Positions 1-8,301 of a stretch of 49,533 nt of DNA are shown piece by piece. The position numbers and the translations under genes are program-made. Source of the stretch: a bacterium HR08 (GTDB taxonomy: Bacteria; Acidobacteriota; Blastocatellia; HR10); assembly GCA_002898775.1 (NCBI GenBank), contig BEHK01000002.1:1-49533 (forward strand), written 5' to 3'. How positions within the stretch are numbered: position 1 is the stretch's first letter; each line of letters starts with the position of its first letter. The notes under the pieces were generated by a model. The model ran no database searches. It saw nothing but the letters and a program-made list of their open reading frames with translations, and was not told where the DNA came from.

Positions 1-1
1 T

Positions 2-334
2 TTTTACATCGTCGGTCGGATCAAGGATGTGATCATCTCCGGTGGGGAGAACATCTACCCGGCGGAGGTCGAGAGCGTGATGCTGGGGCATCCGGATGTA
101 GCGGAGGCCGCGCTGATCGGGGTGCCGGATCCGGAGTGGGGGGAAGTCGGTCGGGCGATCGTCGTGCGCCGGCCGGGGAGCGCGCTGACGGAAGCCGAGC
201 TCCTGGCCTATCTGCGCTCTCGCCTCGCGAGTTACAAGGTGCCGAAATTCGTCGTCTTTGTCGAAGATCTGCCGAAAACCGGCGCCGGAAAAATTGATCG
301 AGCGATGCTCAGACGATGCTATGGGAACCAGTGA
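2..334 (+). CDS. acyl-CoA synthetase (AMP-binding family), C-terminal part
   Basis: This is the last 110 residues of an adenylate-forming enzyme that activates a carboxylic acid to its CoA thioester; the N-terminal part lies left of the window. The frame is open to the window edge. It shows the hinge motif GRIKDVIISGGENIYP, typical of fatty-acyl-CoA and related ligases, and near the C-terminus the motif PKTGAGKIDR, whose Lys is the adenylation lysine of the family. The gene is complete at its 3' end, and a KAS-III-like gene and a MaoC hydratase follow on the same strand, so it probably belongs to a short acyl-CoA pathway operon. The substrate cannot be told from this part. The family call is firm; the specificity is unknown. 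Confidence 0.9.
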   Translation, partial: FYIVGRIKDVIISGGENIYPAEVESVMLGHPDVAEAALIGVPDPEWGEVGRAIVVRRPGSALTEAELLAYLRSRLASYKVPKFVVFVEDLPKTGAGKIDRAMLRRCYGNQ

Positions 335-383
335 GAGAGGGTGAATGCGTCCTTCCGCAGATGCGCACTCGAGGAGAGAGATG

Positions 384-1403
384 ATGACGGTCATAAGTCT
401 TGCAGGACTTGGTCTGTATATCCCGGAACGCACGATGACGGCTGAGGAGTTGGCCGCGATCTCCGGGATCCCAGCCGAAGTGATCCGAACGAAGTTCGGG
501 TTGAATCGGAAGCATCTCGCCGACGTCGCTGGAAAGGGAGAGACCGTCTCCATGATGGCTGCTGAGGCTGGGCGGCGCGCCCTTCAGGACGCCGGAATAG
601 CTCCGGAGGAGGTCAACGCCTTGATTTACTTCGGGAGCATGCACAAGGACTACTACGTGTGGCTGGCCGCGCCGCGCATTCAGGAGCTTTTAGGAGCGCG
701 GCGCGCCTACGCGTTTGAAATCAGCGGAGCATCGGCCGGGCTTCCCTTCGCCTTGAAAGTGGCCCGAAGTATGATGCTCACGGATCCCGCCTTGCGCCAC
801 GTGCTGCTGGTGGCCGCTTCGACCGAGTCCATGCTCTTGGACTATACGAATCACCGTGCGCGCTTCATGTTCAACTTCGGCGATGGGGCCGCGGCGTGCC
901 TGCTCCGCCGCGATTTTCCCGTCAACATCGTCTTAGAATCCGCTTTCCTCACTGACGGCCGCTTCGCCGAATTCGTTCGCGTTCCGGCTGGAGGAGCCGT
1001 GCTCCCCCCTAGCCACGAGACCGTCGAGCGCCGTCTGCACGTTCTCGACGTCACGGATCCCGCGCGAATGAAAGAAATGCTCGATCCTATCTCACTAGAC
1101 AGCTTCGTGCGCGTTGTGCGAGAAGCCCTCGCCCGCAGTGGAGGCCTCCGTCCTGACTTCCTGATCCCCTTGCATACGAAACGCTCGCTCTTTGAGGCGC
1201 TACTGTCCGCACTCGGGCTGACGGAATCACAAGCGATCTACCTCTCGGATTACGGCCACCTCTCGGCAGCCGATCCGTTGCTCGGACTTCATCTGGCTCG
1301 GCAAGAGGGGCGATTGCGCGATGGGGACGTGGTGGTTCTGGTGAGCGCGGGGACCGGATACTCTTGGGGAGCAACGGTCATACGATGGGGGAGATTCGCA
1401 TGA
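384..1403 (+). CDS. 3-oxoacyl-ACP synthase III-like (thiolase-fold) protein with altered active site
   Basis: A 339-residue thiolase-fold protein of FabH-like length. The ATG at 384 is chosen because GAGGAG sits 7 nt before it; an in-frame ATG at 381 and one at 345 are less well placed. The C-terminal region keeps the family layout (DGDVVVLVSAGTGYSWGA). The FabH Cys-His-Asn triad is not kept. The segment aligned to the nucleophile loop reads ISGASAGL, with Ser117 where Cys is expected. A His is present in PLHTKRS (His264), one position off the usual PHQAN. The Asn position reads YGHLSAAD (His292). It may therefore be an acyl transfer enzyme with another chemistry or a non-condensing homologue. 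It overlaps the MaoC gene by 4 nt (ATGA), so the two are translationally coupled. Fold call is good; function is open. Confidence 0.8.
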   Translation: MTVISLAGLGLYIPERTMTAEELAAISGIPAEVIRTKFGLNRKHLADVAGKGETVSMMAAEAGRRALQDAGIAPEEVNALIYFGSMHKDYYVWLAAPRIQELLGARRAYAFEISGASAGLPFALKVARSMMLTDPALRHVLLVAASTESMLLDYTNHRARFMFNFGDGAAACLLRRDFPVNIVLESAFLTDGRFAEFVRVPAGGAVLPPSHETVERRLHVLDVTDPARMKEMLDPISLDSFVRVVREALARSGGLRPDFLIPLHTKRSLFEALLSALGLTESQAIYLSDYGHLSAADPLLGLHLARQEGRLRDGDVVVLVSAGTGYSWGATVIRWGRFA

Positions 1404-1804
1404 GCGACCTACGCATCGGTGCGAGCGCTTCCTGGTCGAAGACGATCACCATGGCCGACATTCGGGCTTTCGCCGCCCTCACCGGCGACGAGAACCCACT
1501 TCATGTGGACGAGGCTTTCGCTCAAACGACGCGCTTTGGCCGACCGATCGCTCACGGCATGCTGGTGGCGAGTTTGATCTCGACCGCGCTGAGCCGACAT
1601 CTTCCCGGACCGGGGACGATCTACCTCAGCCAGAGTCTCGAGTTCGTTCGCCCCGTCTATCCGGGCGATACGGTCACGGCCTTGGTGGAGGTGACCGAGA
1701 TCCGGGATGATAAGCCGGTGGTCACGCTGATCACGCGATGCGTGAACCAACATGGGGAAGAGGTCGTGCGCGGGAAGGCCGTCGTCCTCGCTCCCGGAAC
1801 ATGA
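1400..1804 (+). CDS. MaoC-like (R)-specific enoyl-CoA hydratase
   Basis: A 134-residue single hot-dog domain protein. The hydratase-2 motif is clear: GDENPLHVD supplies the catalytic pair Asp30 and His35, at the same spacing and almost the same residue numbers as in PhaJ of Aeromonas caviae (established knowledge). The following FGRPIAHGML is also typical. Family members add water to trans-2-enoyl-CoA to give (R)-3-hydroxyacyl-CoA. The start at 1400 overlaps the stop of the upstream gene (ATGA) and is preceded by GGGGGAG, which beats the more upstream in-frame start at 1364. With the acyl-CoA ligase and KAS-III-like gene it suggests an acyl-CoA route; whether it serves beta-oxidation, polyester or another product cannot be seen. 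Confidence 0.88.
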   Translation: MSDLRIGASASWSKTITMADIRAFAALTGDENPLHVDEAFAQTTRFGRPIAHGMLVASLISTALSRHLPGPGTIYLSQSLEFVRPVYPGDTVTALVEVTEIRDDKPVVTLITRCVNQHGEEVVRGKAVVLAPGT

Positions 1805-1861
1805 CGCGTATGATGAGGATCTCATCGGACTCAAAGCGATGGCGGCCCTCGGCGGTCTACC

Positions 1862-1889
1862 TTGACAGGCCTCCATCCTCTGCTACGCT
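1862..1889 (+). promoter_or_regulatory. sigma-70-type promoter for the tandem TetR gene, possibly leaderless
   Basis: TTGACA at 1862-1867, a 16-bp spacer and TACGCT at 1884-1889. The -35 is perfect and the -10 is weak. Only 9 nt separate the -10 from the ATG at 1899, and no Shine-Dalgarno sequence is visible, so the mRNA may start at or very near the start codon. Confidence 0.5.
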
Positions 1890-1898
1890 TTTCCTTCG

Positions 1899-3164
1899 AT
1901 GGGACCGATGACGCGTGCGGCGAAAAAGACACGAGCGCCCTCGACCGCACGAGGTTTGGCGACGAGGGAGCGCCTTTTGGCTGCCGCCCAAGAGGTCTTC
2001 GCCGAGGGGAGCTATCATGAGGCGTCCGTCTCCGCCATCTGCCGCCGCGCGGGCGTCGCTCTCGGGACCTTCTACCAATACTTCGCCGATAAAGAGGCGA
2101 TCTTCTCCGAATTGGTCGCGCGCACCAGCATGGCCTTGCAGGCGGAGCTCACTCGTGCCCTGCACGCCGAAGGCGACCTTCGCGCGCAACTGGATCGCAT
2201 CCTGGCGACGTTCTTCGCCTTCATCCGTCACCATCGAGCCTCTTATCGGATCTTTCGAGAGGTGGAATTCATCAACGAGCGCATGCATCATCGGTTCTAC
2301 GACGGGCTCATCGCGCTCTTACGGGAATTCCTAGCCGAGCAACGTCGCCGCGGGCAGGTTCGCGCCCTCGATCCTGAGGTCGCCGCCCTCGCCCTTATCG
2401 GCGTGGCGTACTTCCTGACCCTTCGATGGCTCATCCTCGGTCCTGGCGAGGTCCCCGAATCCACTCGCCATACGGCCGTCGAGTTCCTCCTGTCTGGGAT
2501 CGATACCGGTCGTCCCCTCACCCCCTCTCCGCAACGCCCCACCAGCGCCACCTCATTCGGCGAAGTCACTTCGTCCTCTCCCGCGACGCGTGGCGCGCTC
2601 TCTCGCCAGAGACTGCTGCAAGCCGCCAGGACGTGCTTCAGCCGCAAGGGCTTCTACGCGACGTCCATCGCGGAGATCACCCGGCGCGCGGGCGTCTCCC
2701 TCGGAGCCTTCTATCTCTACTTCTCCAGCAAGACCGAGATCCTCGATGAGCTGGTTCGGGAGCTCAACGCACAACTACGCCGGAATGCTCGCGCGGCGAT
2801 CGCCGGCCTCACCGACCGCCGCGAGATCGAGCGCGAGGGCTTTCGCGCCTTCTTCCACTTCATCCGCCAAAATCGCGAGGCCTATCGCATCGTCCGCGAA
2901 GCCGAATTCGTCTCCCCCTCGGTCGCCCGCTGGTACTTCGAGCGATTAGCCCATGGATATGTCCGCGGACTCCAAGAAGGAATGCGTCGCGGAGAGATTC
3001 GCCCGCTTGACGCGGAGACCCTGGCGTATTGCCTCATGGGCATCGGTCACTTCGTGGGCTTGCGCTGGGTCGTCTGGTCCTCACGTCCCTCGCTTCCGAA
3101 GCGTGTCTTCGATCACGCCTTGGACTTAATCCTTCGTGGCTTGAAGGGCCCGCTCCCTGAATAG
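1899..3164 (+). CDS. tandem TetR-family transcriptional regulator (two complete TetR units in one chain)
   Basis: 421 residues, about twice the usual TetR length. Unit 1 has its helix-turn-helix at about residues 21-68 (ICRRAGVALGTFYQYFADK) and a ligand domain to about 200. A Pro/Ser/Thr-rich linker runs from about 203 to 232. Unit 2 repeats the layout, with a helix-turn-helix at about 234-282 (ITRRAGVSLGAFYLYFSSK) and its own all-helical ligand domain. The halves are clear paralogues, for example RASYRIFREVEFI against REAYRIVREAEFV. TetR proteins normally act as homodimers, so this chain could act as a covalent dimer with two different ligand pockets, or dimerise further. It follows the acyl-CoA genes and precedes the receptor/lipase locus, so acyl-CoA or lipid sensing is plausible but inferred. 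Start ATG at 1899 or 1908; no clear Shine-Dalgarno. Confidence 0.9.
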   Translation: MGPMTRAAKKTRAPSTARGLATRERLLAAAQEVFAEGSYHEASVSAICRRAGVALGTFYQYFADKEAIFSELVARTSMALQAELTRALHAEGDLRAQLDRILATFFAFIRHHRASYRIFREVEFINERMHHRFYDGLIALLREFLAEQRRRGQVRALDPEVAALALIGVAYFLTLRWLILGPGEVPESTRHTAVEFLLSGIDTGRPLTPSPQRPTSATSFGEVTSSSPATRGALSRQRLLQAARTCFSRKGFYATSIAEITRRAGVSLGAFYLYFSSKTEILDELVRELNAQLRRNARAAIAGLTDRREIEREGFRAFFHFIRQNREAYRIVREAEFVSPSVARWYFERLAHGYVRGLQEGMRRGEIRPLDAETLAYCLMGIGHFVGLRWVVWSSRPSLPKRVFDHALDLILRGLKGPLPE

Positions 3165-3292
3165 GCGGTGAAGACTTCCTGCCGGATGGGTGCGCCCCAG
3201 CGCCTAACGCACGCGATATCGGCCAGCGACGACCGCCAACGCCCCCTCGACGCTCAGATCCTCGAATGGTCGGAATCTCTCCGCTGACCCCC

Positions 3293-3321
3293 TTGACAGG
3301 TTGGACGACTTATGATATATG
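3293..3321 (+). promoter_or_regulatory. sigma-70-type promoter for the receptor/lipase locus
   Basis: TTGACA at 3293-3298, a 17-bp spacer and TATATG at 3316-3321. It lies about 40 bp before the ATG at 3361, which has its own GGAGG at 3349-3353. The AT-rich stretch around 3311-3321 stands out from the GC-rich surroundings. Confidence 0.55.
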
Positions 3322-3360
3322 AATCGGGTCTCAGAAATCGAGATTTTTGGAGGCCAAGAT

Positions 3361-4188
3361 ATGAACTTAGCTCATCGAGTGCTCGAACTCACGGTGACAG
3401 TGCTCATAGTGTCACTAGGCGTCGGGATGGCTCCGGCGCAGGGCGGTCCCCCCTCCCTGCTTCTTGAGGTCGCGCCGCCAGAGGCTGGTCCCATTGGCGG
3501 GAGCGTGCGCGTGGTGGGGATGGCGCCGAGTGTGGTGGACCTGAACGCGATTTTCAGCGGGCAGCTCATCAGTCCGATTCCGCTGGCCGGGCCGCCGCAG
3601 ATCAACATCGAGCCGCTGTTTGACGCCAGCGAGTTCCCCGATGGACCGCGACGCGTCACGCTGACCTACCGCCCGGTGACCATTCGGGCGAACACGCCGT
3701 TCATTCCAGGAGCCGTCGGGTGGGTGCTGCCGGCGCGTATCGGTTCGACGCTCACCCCCGAATCGTTTTTGCGTCGCTTCCTGAGCGATTACATCCTGGA
3801 GGTCAATGGCTTCAAGTTCGCCGACGAGGACCTCATCAAGCCGGAGAACGTCGTCTCCATCGGTCCGATTGACGGTGCGGTGGTCGGCTTCCCCGGTCAG
3901 ATGGTTCATATTTGGGCGGTCAATTTCTCGCAACGCATCAGTGAGCCGGGCACCTATCGGATTCGGAACAGCGTTCGGATCCCGAAAACGGAGCCCGCTC
4001 CCGAACTCGGGCTTTCGTTTCTCGCCGGCGAATTGATCATTGACATCACGATCAACATCCAACCCGTCGGTGCCGCGGCCGCCTCGGTTGGCCCTCAGCC
4101 GCCTGCACTGAACCATTGGGCGGCCATCGGCCAAATGCTGCGCGACGTTCAGGCGGCGCTCGGTGCTGATCCCCTGTCATGGAGGTGA
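3361..4188 (+). CDS. secreted protein of unknown function, first gene of a TonB-receptor operon
   Basis: 275 residues, no family recognised. The ATG at 3361 is chosen because GGAGG lies 7 nt upstream and the protein then begins with a normal signal peptide: a short polar start, a hydrophobic core (LTVTVLIVSLGVGMA) and cleavage after about PAQG. The mature part is rich in Pro, Gly and beta-prone stretches, with segments such as RRVTLTYRPVTI and LIIDITINIQP that suggest an extracytoplasmic beta-rich domain. The C-terminus (residues ~245-275) looks helical. The stop codon lies inside the Shine-Dalgarno of the following TonB receptor gene, so the two are almost certainly co-transcribed, and the protein may be a periplasmic or surface partner of that receptor. 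The partner role is inference only. Confidence 0.75.
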   Translation: MNLAHRVLELTVTVLIVSLGVGMAPAQGGPPSLLLEVAPPEAGPIGGSVRVVGMAPSVVDLNAIFSGQLISPIPLAGPPQINIEPLFDASEFPDGPRRVTLTYRPVTIRANTPFIPGAVGWVLPARIGSTLTPESFLRRFLSDYILEVNGFKFADEDLIKPENVVSIGPIDGAVVGFPGQMVHIWAVNFSQRISEPGTYRIRNSVRIPKTEPAPELGLSFLAGELIIDITINIQPVGAAAASVGPQPPALNHWAAIGQMLRDVQAALGADPLSWR

Positions 4189-4192
4189 GAAG

Positions 4193-7100
4193 ATGAAGTT
4201 CAAACGACTTTCTCTCCTGTGCCTGATACTGGTTCTCTGCAGCAGCGGTCGCGCTGCTGCGCAATCAGCTTCGACCGGACAGATCACGGGGACCGTTCGG
4301 GACCCTTCGGGAGCCGTCCTCCCCGATGCGCTCGTGGTGGCGAAGAGCCCGACGGGTCTGGTTCGAGAAGTCCGCACGGATGAAGCCGGTCGCTATGTCA
4401 TCCCGCTCCTCCCTCCCGGCGTCTATCGGCTGGAGATCAGCCGTGCGGGATTCAAGACCTACGTGCTCGAAGACGTCACCGTGCGCCTCACCGAGACGAC
4501 GGTGGCCGACGCGAGCCTGGAGATCGGTGAACTCGCCGAGACGATCACCGTGGAGGCGGAGAATCCGCTGCTTCAAGCGGACCGGCCGACGACCGGGCGG
4601 GTGATCACGGGACGGGCGTTGACGGAACTGCCGCTCGCCACGCGCAATTTCACGCAACTGTTCGCCCTGACGGCGGGCACCAACGTGGATCTCCCCGATC
4701 ACTCGGCTGCGGGATTGAACACGCTCGACATCTCGGTCAACGGCCTGAACCGCTACAACAACAACTTCCAGCTCAACGGCATTGACACCAACGGCATCGG
4801 CATCAACAACGCCTTCAGCTATCCCGTCCCGGCGCCGGATGCCCTGCAGGAGTTCAAAGTCCAAACGAGCCTCTACGATGCCTCCTACGGCCGCAGCGCG
4901 GGCGGACAGATCGTCGTCGTCACGCGATCAGGGACGAACGAATTCCACGGCAGCTTTTATCATTTCCTGCGCAACGACAAGCTCAACGCTAACGACTTCT
5001 TCTTCAACAGTACAGGGACGCCCCGACCGAAATTCATTCGCAATCAGTTCGGGTTCACCCTCGGCGGCCCGATCTCCCGGGATCGAACGTATTTCTTCGG
5101 GTCGTATCAAGGCTCGCGGGAACGCAATGGAGCCGCTCGCGGGGCTCTCTCGACGTTGGCCTTGCCGCCCCTGCTGACGAACGATCGTTCCCCGGCGGGA
5201 ATCGCGCGCGCCTCGGGAGTCCCCGAAGCGGTCATCTCGCCGGTAGCCTTACGGCTCCTCAACGCGCGCCTGCCTGATGGCTCGCTGGTCATCCCCTCGC
5301 CTCAGGTGAACCGTCCGGGCGTAAATTATTCCGTCTCGGTCCCCATTCGCTTTCGGGAAGACCAGTTCACCGTCAACCTGGATCACCAACTCCGTGCCAA
5401 CAACAAGCTGAGCGGGAAGTTCTTCTTCACGCAGAATCCGGAGAAGGTCGGTCTCAACGTCTTCTTCGGCGCGAACGTGCCCGGATTCGGCTCCTCGCTG
5501 CAAAATAACAACCGACACCTGGCTCTGTCCGATCTCCATATCTTTGGTCCGAACTTGACCAACGAGGTGCGCGTCGGGCTGCATCGGCTGGCAGCAGATT
5601 TTCGTCCGAACGAGCCGATCACAGCGGCATCGGTCGGGATCTCGCGCTTCAACACCTCGATCTTTCCCGGCATTCCGACCATCGGCGTGCTCGGCAGCTT
5701 TCAAATCGGTCCCGGCCCCTTCGATCAGCTCTTCACCGTGATCAACACCTTCACCTATGCCGACACCATCTCCTACGTTCGCGGCCGTCATCACCTGCGG
5801 GTAGGAGTCGAAGTCCGTCGTCTTCAGGAGAACGGCGATTTGCCCTCGTTCCATCGCGGGCAAATTCTCTTCCTGGACTTCCCCTCGTTCGTGCGGGGCG
5901 ACATCTTTTTGACGCTTGTGGCCTCCGGCATCAGCGACTTTCATTATCGCAACACAGACTTCAACGCCTTCGTCCAAGACGATGTGAAAGTCAGCCCGCG
6001 CCTGACACTCAACCTCGGCCTGCGATACGAGTTCAACGGGGCGGCGTCGGACAAGTTCGGCCGGTTGCAGACGTTCGATCCCGCACAGTATCGTACCGGC
6101 CCTCCCCCCAATGGATTCGTGATCGCCGGCAATGCGAAGGGACGATTTCGGGTCCCCGGCGTCCCGTTGGTGAGCGACACGATCCTGAAGAGCGAGGACC
6201 CCAACAACTTTGCGCCTCGTTTCGGTTTCGCGTACAGACTCTCGGAGGCGCATCGTGTAGTCCTGCGTGGCGGGTATGGCATCTTCTTTGATCGGCTCTC
6301 GAATCAGCCTCCCTTCTTCGCCGTCGGGTCCATCCCCTTCGGAGCCTTTGACGTCGGCGTCTTCCCGACCGCGTTCCGTGGTGCGACGTTCGCCAATCCC
6401 TTCCCCAACCTCGGTCTGCCGAGCGAATTCCCGAAAGTCCCCATCGTTCCAAATGCCGCTCAGTTGGCGGCCGGAACGGCTCCCATCTCCGGCTTCTTCA
6501 TGGATCCGAACATGCGCACGCCCTACGCGCAACAATACAACCTGAACCTCCAATACGAGTTCGCCAAAGATTTTCTTCTGGAGATCGGCTACGTCGGGAC
6601 GAAAGGAACGAAGCTCATCCAGCAGGTGCGAATCGCGCAGGCGCAACTGGCCAGCCCATCGCGCCCGATCAACGGGATCACCGAAAATACGCCGGCCAAC
6701 GCCGTGCTGCGCTCCCGATTCCTGGGATTCTCTCCTGATGGACTGAAGCAGTTTCAAACGTCGGGCAATTCCACTTATCACTCGCTGCAGCTCACGGTGA
6801 CCAAGCGCCTCGGTCGCGGGCTTCAATTTCTGGCCGCGTATACGTTGAGCAAGTGGTTGGACGATCGAACCACGATCACGGGCTTGCAGGGCGATGCGAC
6901 GGCCTTCGCCCCCGGCGATCAATTCCATCTCTCGCTCAACAAAGGCCGGTCGGACCTCGATCGGCGCCATCGCCTGGTCGTCAGCGGGACATACGATTTC
7001 CCGACGATCGCAAAGCGTGGAGCGCTCGGCCATCTCCTCTCCGGCTGGGAGCTGGCTTGGATCGCCACATTCCAATCGGGCCGTCCCTTCAGCATCCTGG

Positions 7101-7501
7101 ACTCCAGCGGGGCGTCGCTCTTCGGCGTGACGACCTCGCGCGCGAGCTTCGCTCCGGGAGCGACGCTCAAGACGGCTCTCCGACAAGGGCCTGTGCACCG
7201 CCGTTTGAATCAGTTCTTCAATCCGGCGGCGTTCGTCACGGCGGGCCCGGGCTTTGGGAACGCCGGGCGGAATATCCTCACCGGGCCGGATCAGCGAAAC
7301 GTGGACCTATCGCTCCTCAAGCGAATTCCCGTTCGTGAGGGGCAATATCTGGAATTCCGCGCCGAGTTCTTCAACGCCTTCAATATCGTCAACTTCGCCA
7401 ATCCGGGGAGCGACATCGCCACGCCGGCGACCTTCGGGGTGATCACTCAAACGAGCACCAGTCCGCGCCTCGTTCAGTTCGCCCTGCGGTACAGCTTCTG
7501 A
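4193..7501 (+). CDS. TonB-dependent outer-membrane receptor with N-terminal carboxypeptidase-regulatory-like domain
   Basis: 1,102 residues. Signal peptide of about 24 residues ending AAAQ. Residues ~28-115 form a CarboxypepD_reg-like beta-sandwich (TGQITGTVRDPSGAVLPDA ... LPPGVYRLEI). A plug domain follows (residues ~120-260, including NRYNNNFQLNGIDTNG and GGQIVVVTRSGTNEFHGSFY). The remainder is a long 22-strand type barrel ending in aromatic Phe (FALRYSF), as the outer-membrane assembly machinery expects. This is the Oar-like layout common in Acidobacteriota. No TonB box is obvious. The start ATG at 4193 follows GGAGGTGAG at 4181-4189, which spans the stop of the preceding gene. A paralogue of almost the same length lies at 9677-13048, and an esterase and a lipase lie between them, suggesting import of a lipid- or ester-derived compound. 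Confidence 0.93.
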   Translation: MKFKRLSLLCLILVLCSSGRAAAQSASTGQITGTVRDPSGAVLPDALVVAKSPTGLVREVRTDEAGRYVIPLLPPGVYRLEISRAGFKTYVLEDVTVRLTETTVADASLEIGELAETITVEAENPLLQADRPTTGRVITGRALTELPLATRNFTQLFALTAGTNVDLPDHSAAGLNTLDISVNGLNRYNNNFQLNGIDTNGIGINNAFSYPVPAPDALQEFKVQTSLYDASYGRSAGGQIVVVTRSGTNEFHGSFYHFLRNDKLNANDFFFNSTGTPRPKFIRNQFGFTLGGPISRDRTYFFGSYQGSRERNGAARGALSTLALPPLLTNDRSPAGIARASGVPEAVISPVALRLLNARLPDGSLVIPSPQVNRPGVNYSVSVPIRFREDQFTVNLDHQLRANNKLSGKFFFTQNPEKVGLNVFFGANVPGFGSSLQNNNRHLALSDLHIFGPNLTNEVRVGLHRLAADFRPNEPITAASVGISRFNTSIFPGIPTIGVLGSFQIGPGPFDQLFTVINTFTYADTISYVRGRHHLRVGVEVRRLQENGDLPSFHRGQILFLDFPSFVRGDIFLTLVASGISDFHYRNTDFNAFVQDDVKVSPRLTLNLGLRYEFNGAASDKFGRLQTFDPAQYRTGPPPNGFVIAGNAKGRFRVPGVPLVSDTILKSEDPNNFAPRFGFAYRLSEAHRVVLRGGYGIFFDRLSNQPPFFAVGSIPFGAFDVGVFPTAFRGATFANPFPNLGLPSEFPKVPIVPNAAQLAAGTAPISGFFMDPNMRTPYAQQYNLNLQYEFAKDFLLEIGYVGTKGTKLIQQVRIAQAQLASPSRPINGITENTPANAVLRSRFLGFSPDGLKQFQTSGNSTYHSLQLTVTKRLGRGLQFLAAYTLSKWLDDRTTITGLQGDATAFAPGDQFHLSLNKGRSDLDRRHRLVVSGTYDFPTIAKRGALGHLLSGWELAWIATFQSGRPFSILDSSGASLFGVTTSRASFAPGATLKTALRQGPVHRRLNQFFNPAAFVTAGPGFGNAGRNILTGPDQRNVDLSLLKRIPVREGQYLEFRAEFFNAFNIVNFANPGSDIATPATFGVITQTSTSPRLVQFALRYSF

Positions 7502-7513
7502 GGAGGGTCGCTC

Positions 7514-8299
7514 ATGCCGTTCGTCTCCGTAGGCGATCTTCGCATCCATTATCGAGAGCATGGCGCGGGTGATGAGCCGGTCCTCTTTGTCCACGGGAAT
7601 CTCGCCTCCGGGCGATGGTGGGAGCCGGTGATCTCTCGCCTGCCCGCCGAACGCTATCGAATGGTGGCGCCAGACCTGCGCGGCTGTGGACAGAGCGACA
7701 AACCCGACACGGGATACACTGTGCCGGAACTGGCTGAGGACGTTCGGGCCTTTGTGACGGCAGTGGGGCTGCGCTCGTTCCATCTGATCGGACACTCGAT
7801 GGGCGGCGCGATCTCGCTTCTCTACGCGCTCGATCATCCGATGACGGTCCGAAGCCTGACGCTGATCGCGCCGGTTCCGCCCGAGGGCCTCACGCTGGCC
7901 GAGGAGCTTTATCCCCTCATGGAGGAGATGCGGCGGGATCGAGCACGGCTGCGAGAGGGATTCCTCGAATTCCTGCCCGGGCTCGCGACCGATGAGCTGT
8001 TGGAGGCGCTCGTGGATGATGCCTTCGTCTGCCATCCGGCGTGCTACGGCGAGCTTCCCCGAAGCTTCGGAACATTGCAGTTTGCCGATCGGCTGACGAC
8101 GCTCCGGTTGCCAACGTTGATCGTATGGGGCGAACAAGATCGGCTCATCCCTCGCATGGCCATGGAACGATTGCGTGACGCTATCCAAGGCAGCCGATTG
8201 GAGATCCTGCCTGATGTCGGGCATGGGCCGCAGGTGGAAGCTCCAGACCGCCTCGCCGCCCTTCTTGGTGAGTTCCTGACATCCCTCAAGGGAGAGTGA
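7514..8299 (+). CDS. alpha/beta-fold hydrolase, likely cytoplasmic esterase
   Basis: 261 residues, a typical alpha/beta hydrolase. The oxyanion motif is HGN at residues 27-29, the nucleophile elbow GHSMGG places Ser95, the acid is the Asp in VWGEQDRLIP, and the His is in PDVGHGPQVE. A cap domain lies around residues 115-190. There is no signal peptide, so it is probably cytoplasmic. GAGGAGGG lies just before the ATG and the gap to the upstream receptor stop is 12 nt. The downstream secreted lipase follows at once, so it belongs to the receptor operon. The family includes esterases, lactonases and C-C hydrolases, and the substrate is not visible. In this setting it may cleave an ester brought in by the receptor. 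Confidence 0.88.
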   Translation: MPFVSVGDLRIHYREHGAGDEPVLFVHGNLASGRWWEPVISRLPAERYRMVAPDLRGCGQSDKPDTGYTVPELAEDVRAFVTAVGLRSFHLIGHSMGGAISLLYALDHPMTVRSLTLIAPVPPEGLTLAEELYPLMEEMRRDRARLREGFLEFLPGLATDELLEALVDDAFVCHPACYGELPRSFGTLQFADRLTTLRLPTLIVWGEQDRLIPRMAMERLRDAIQGSRLEILPDVGHGPQVEAPDRLAALLGEFLTSLKGE

Positions 8300-8301
8300 G
8301 T

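Noticed and set aside
5249..7198. Open frame of 649 codons on the minus strand opposite the first TonB receptor
   Set aside because: GC-rich codon bias keeps the antisense frame open. It has no Shine-Dalgarno, its composition is Arg/Glu/Asp-rich without domains, and the receptor frame is clearly the real one.
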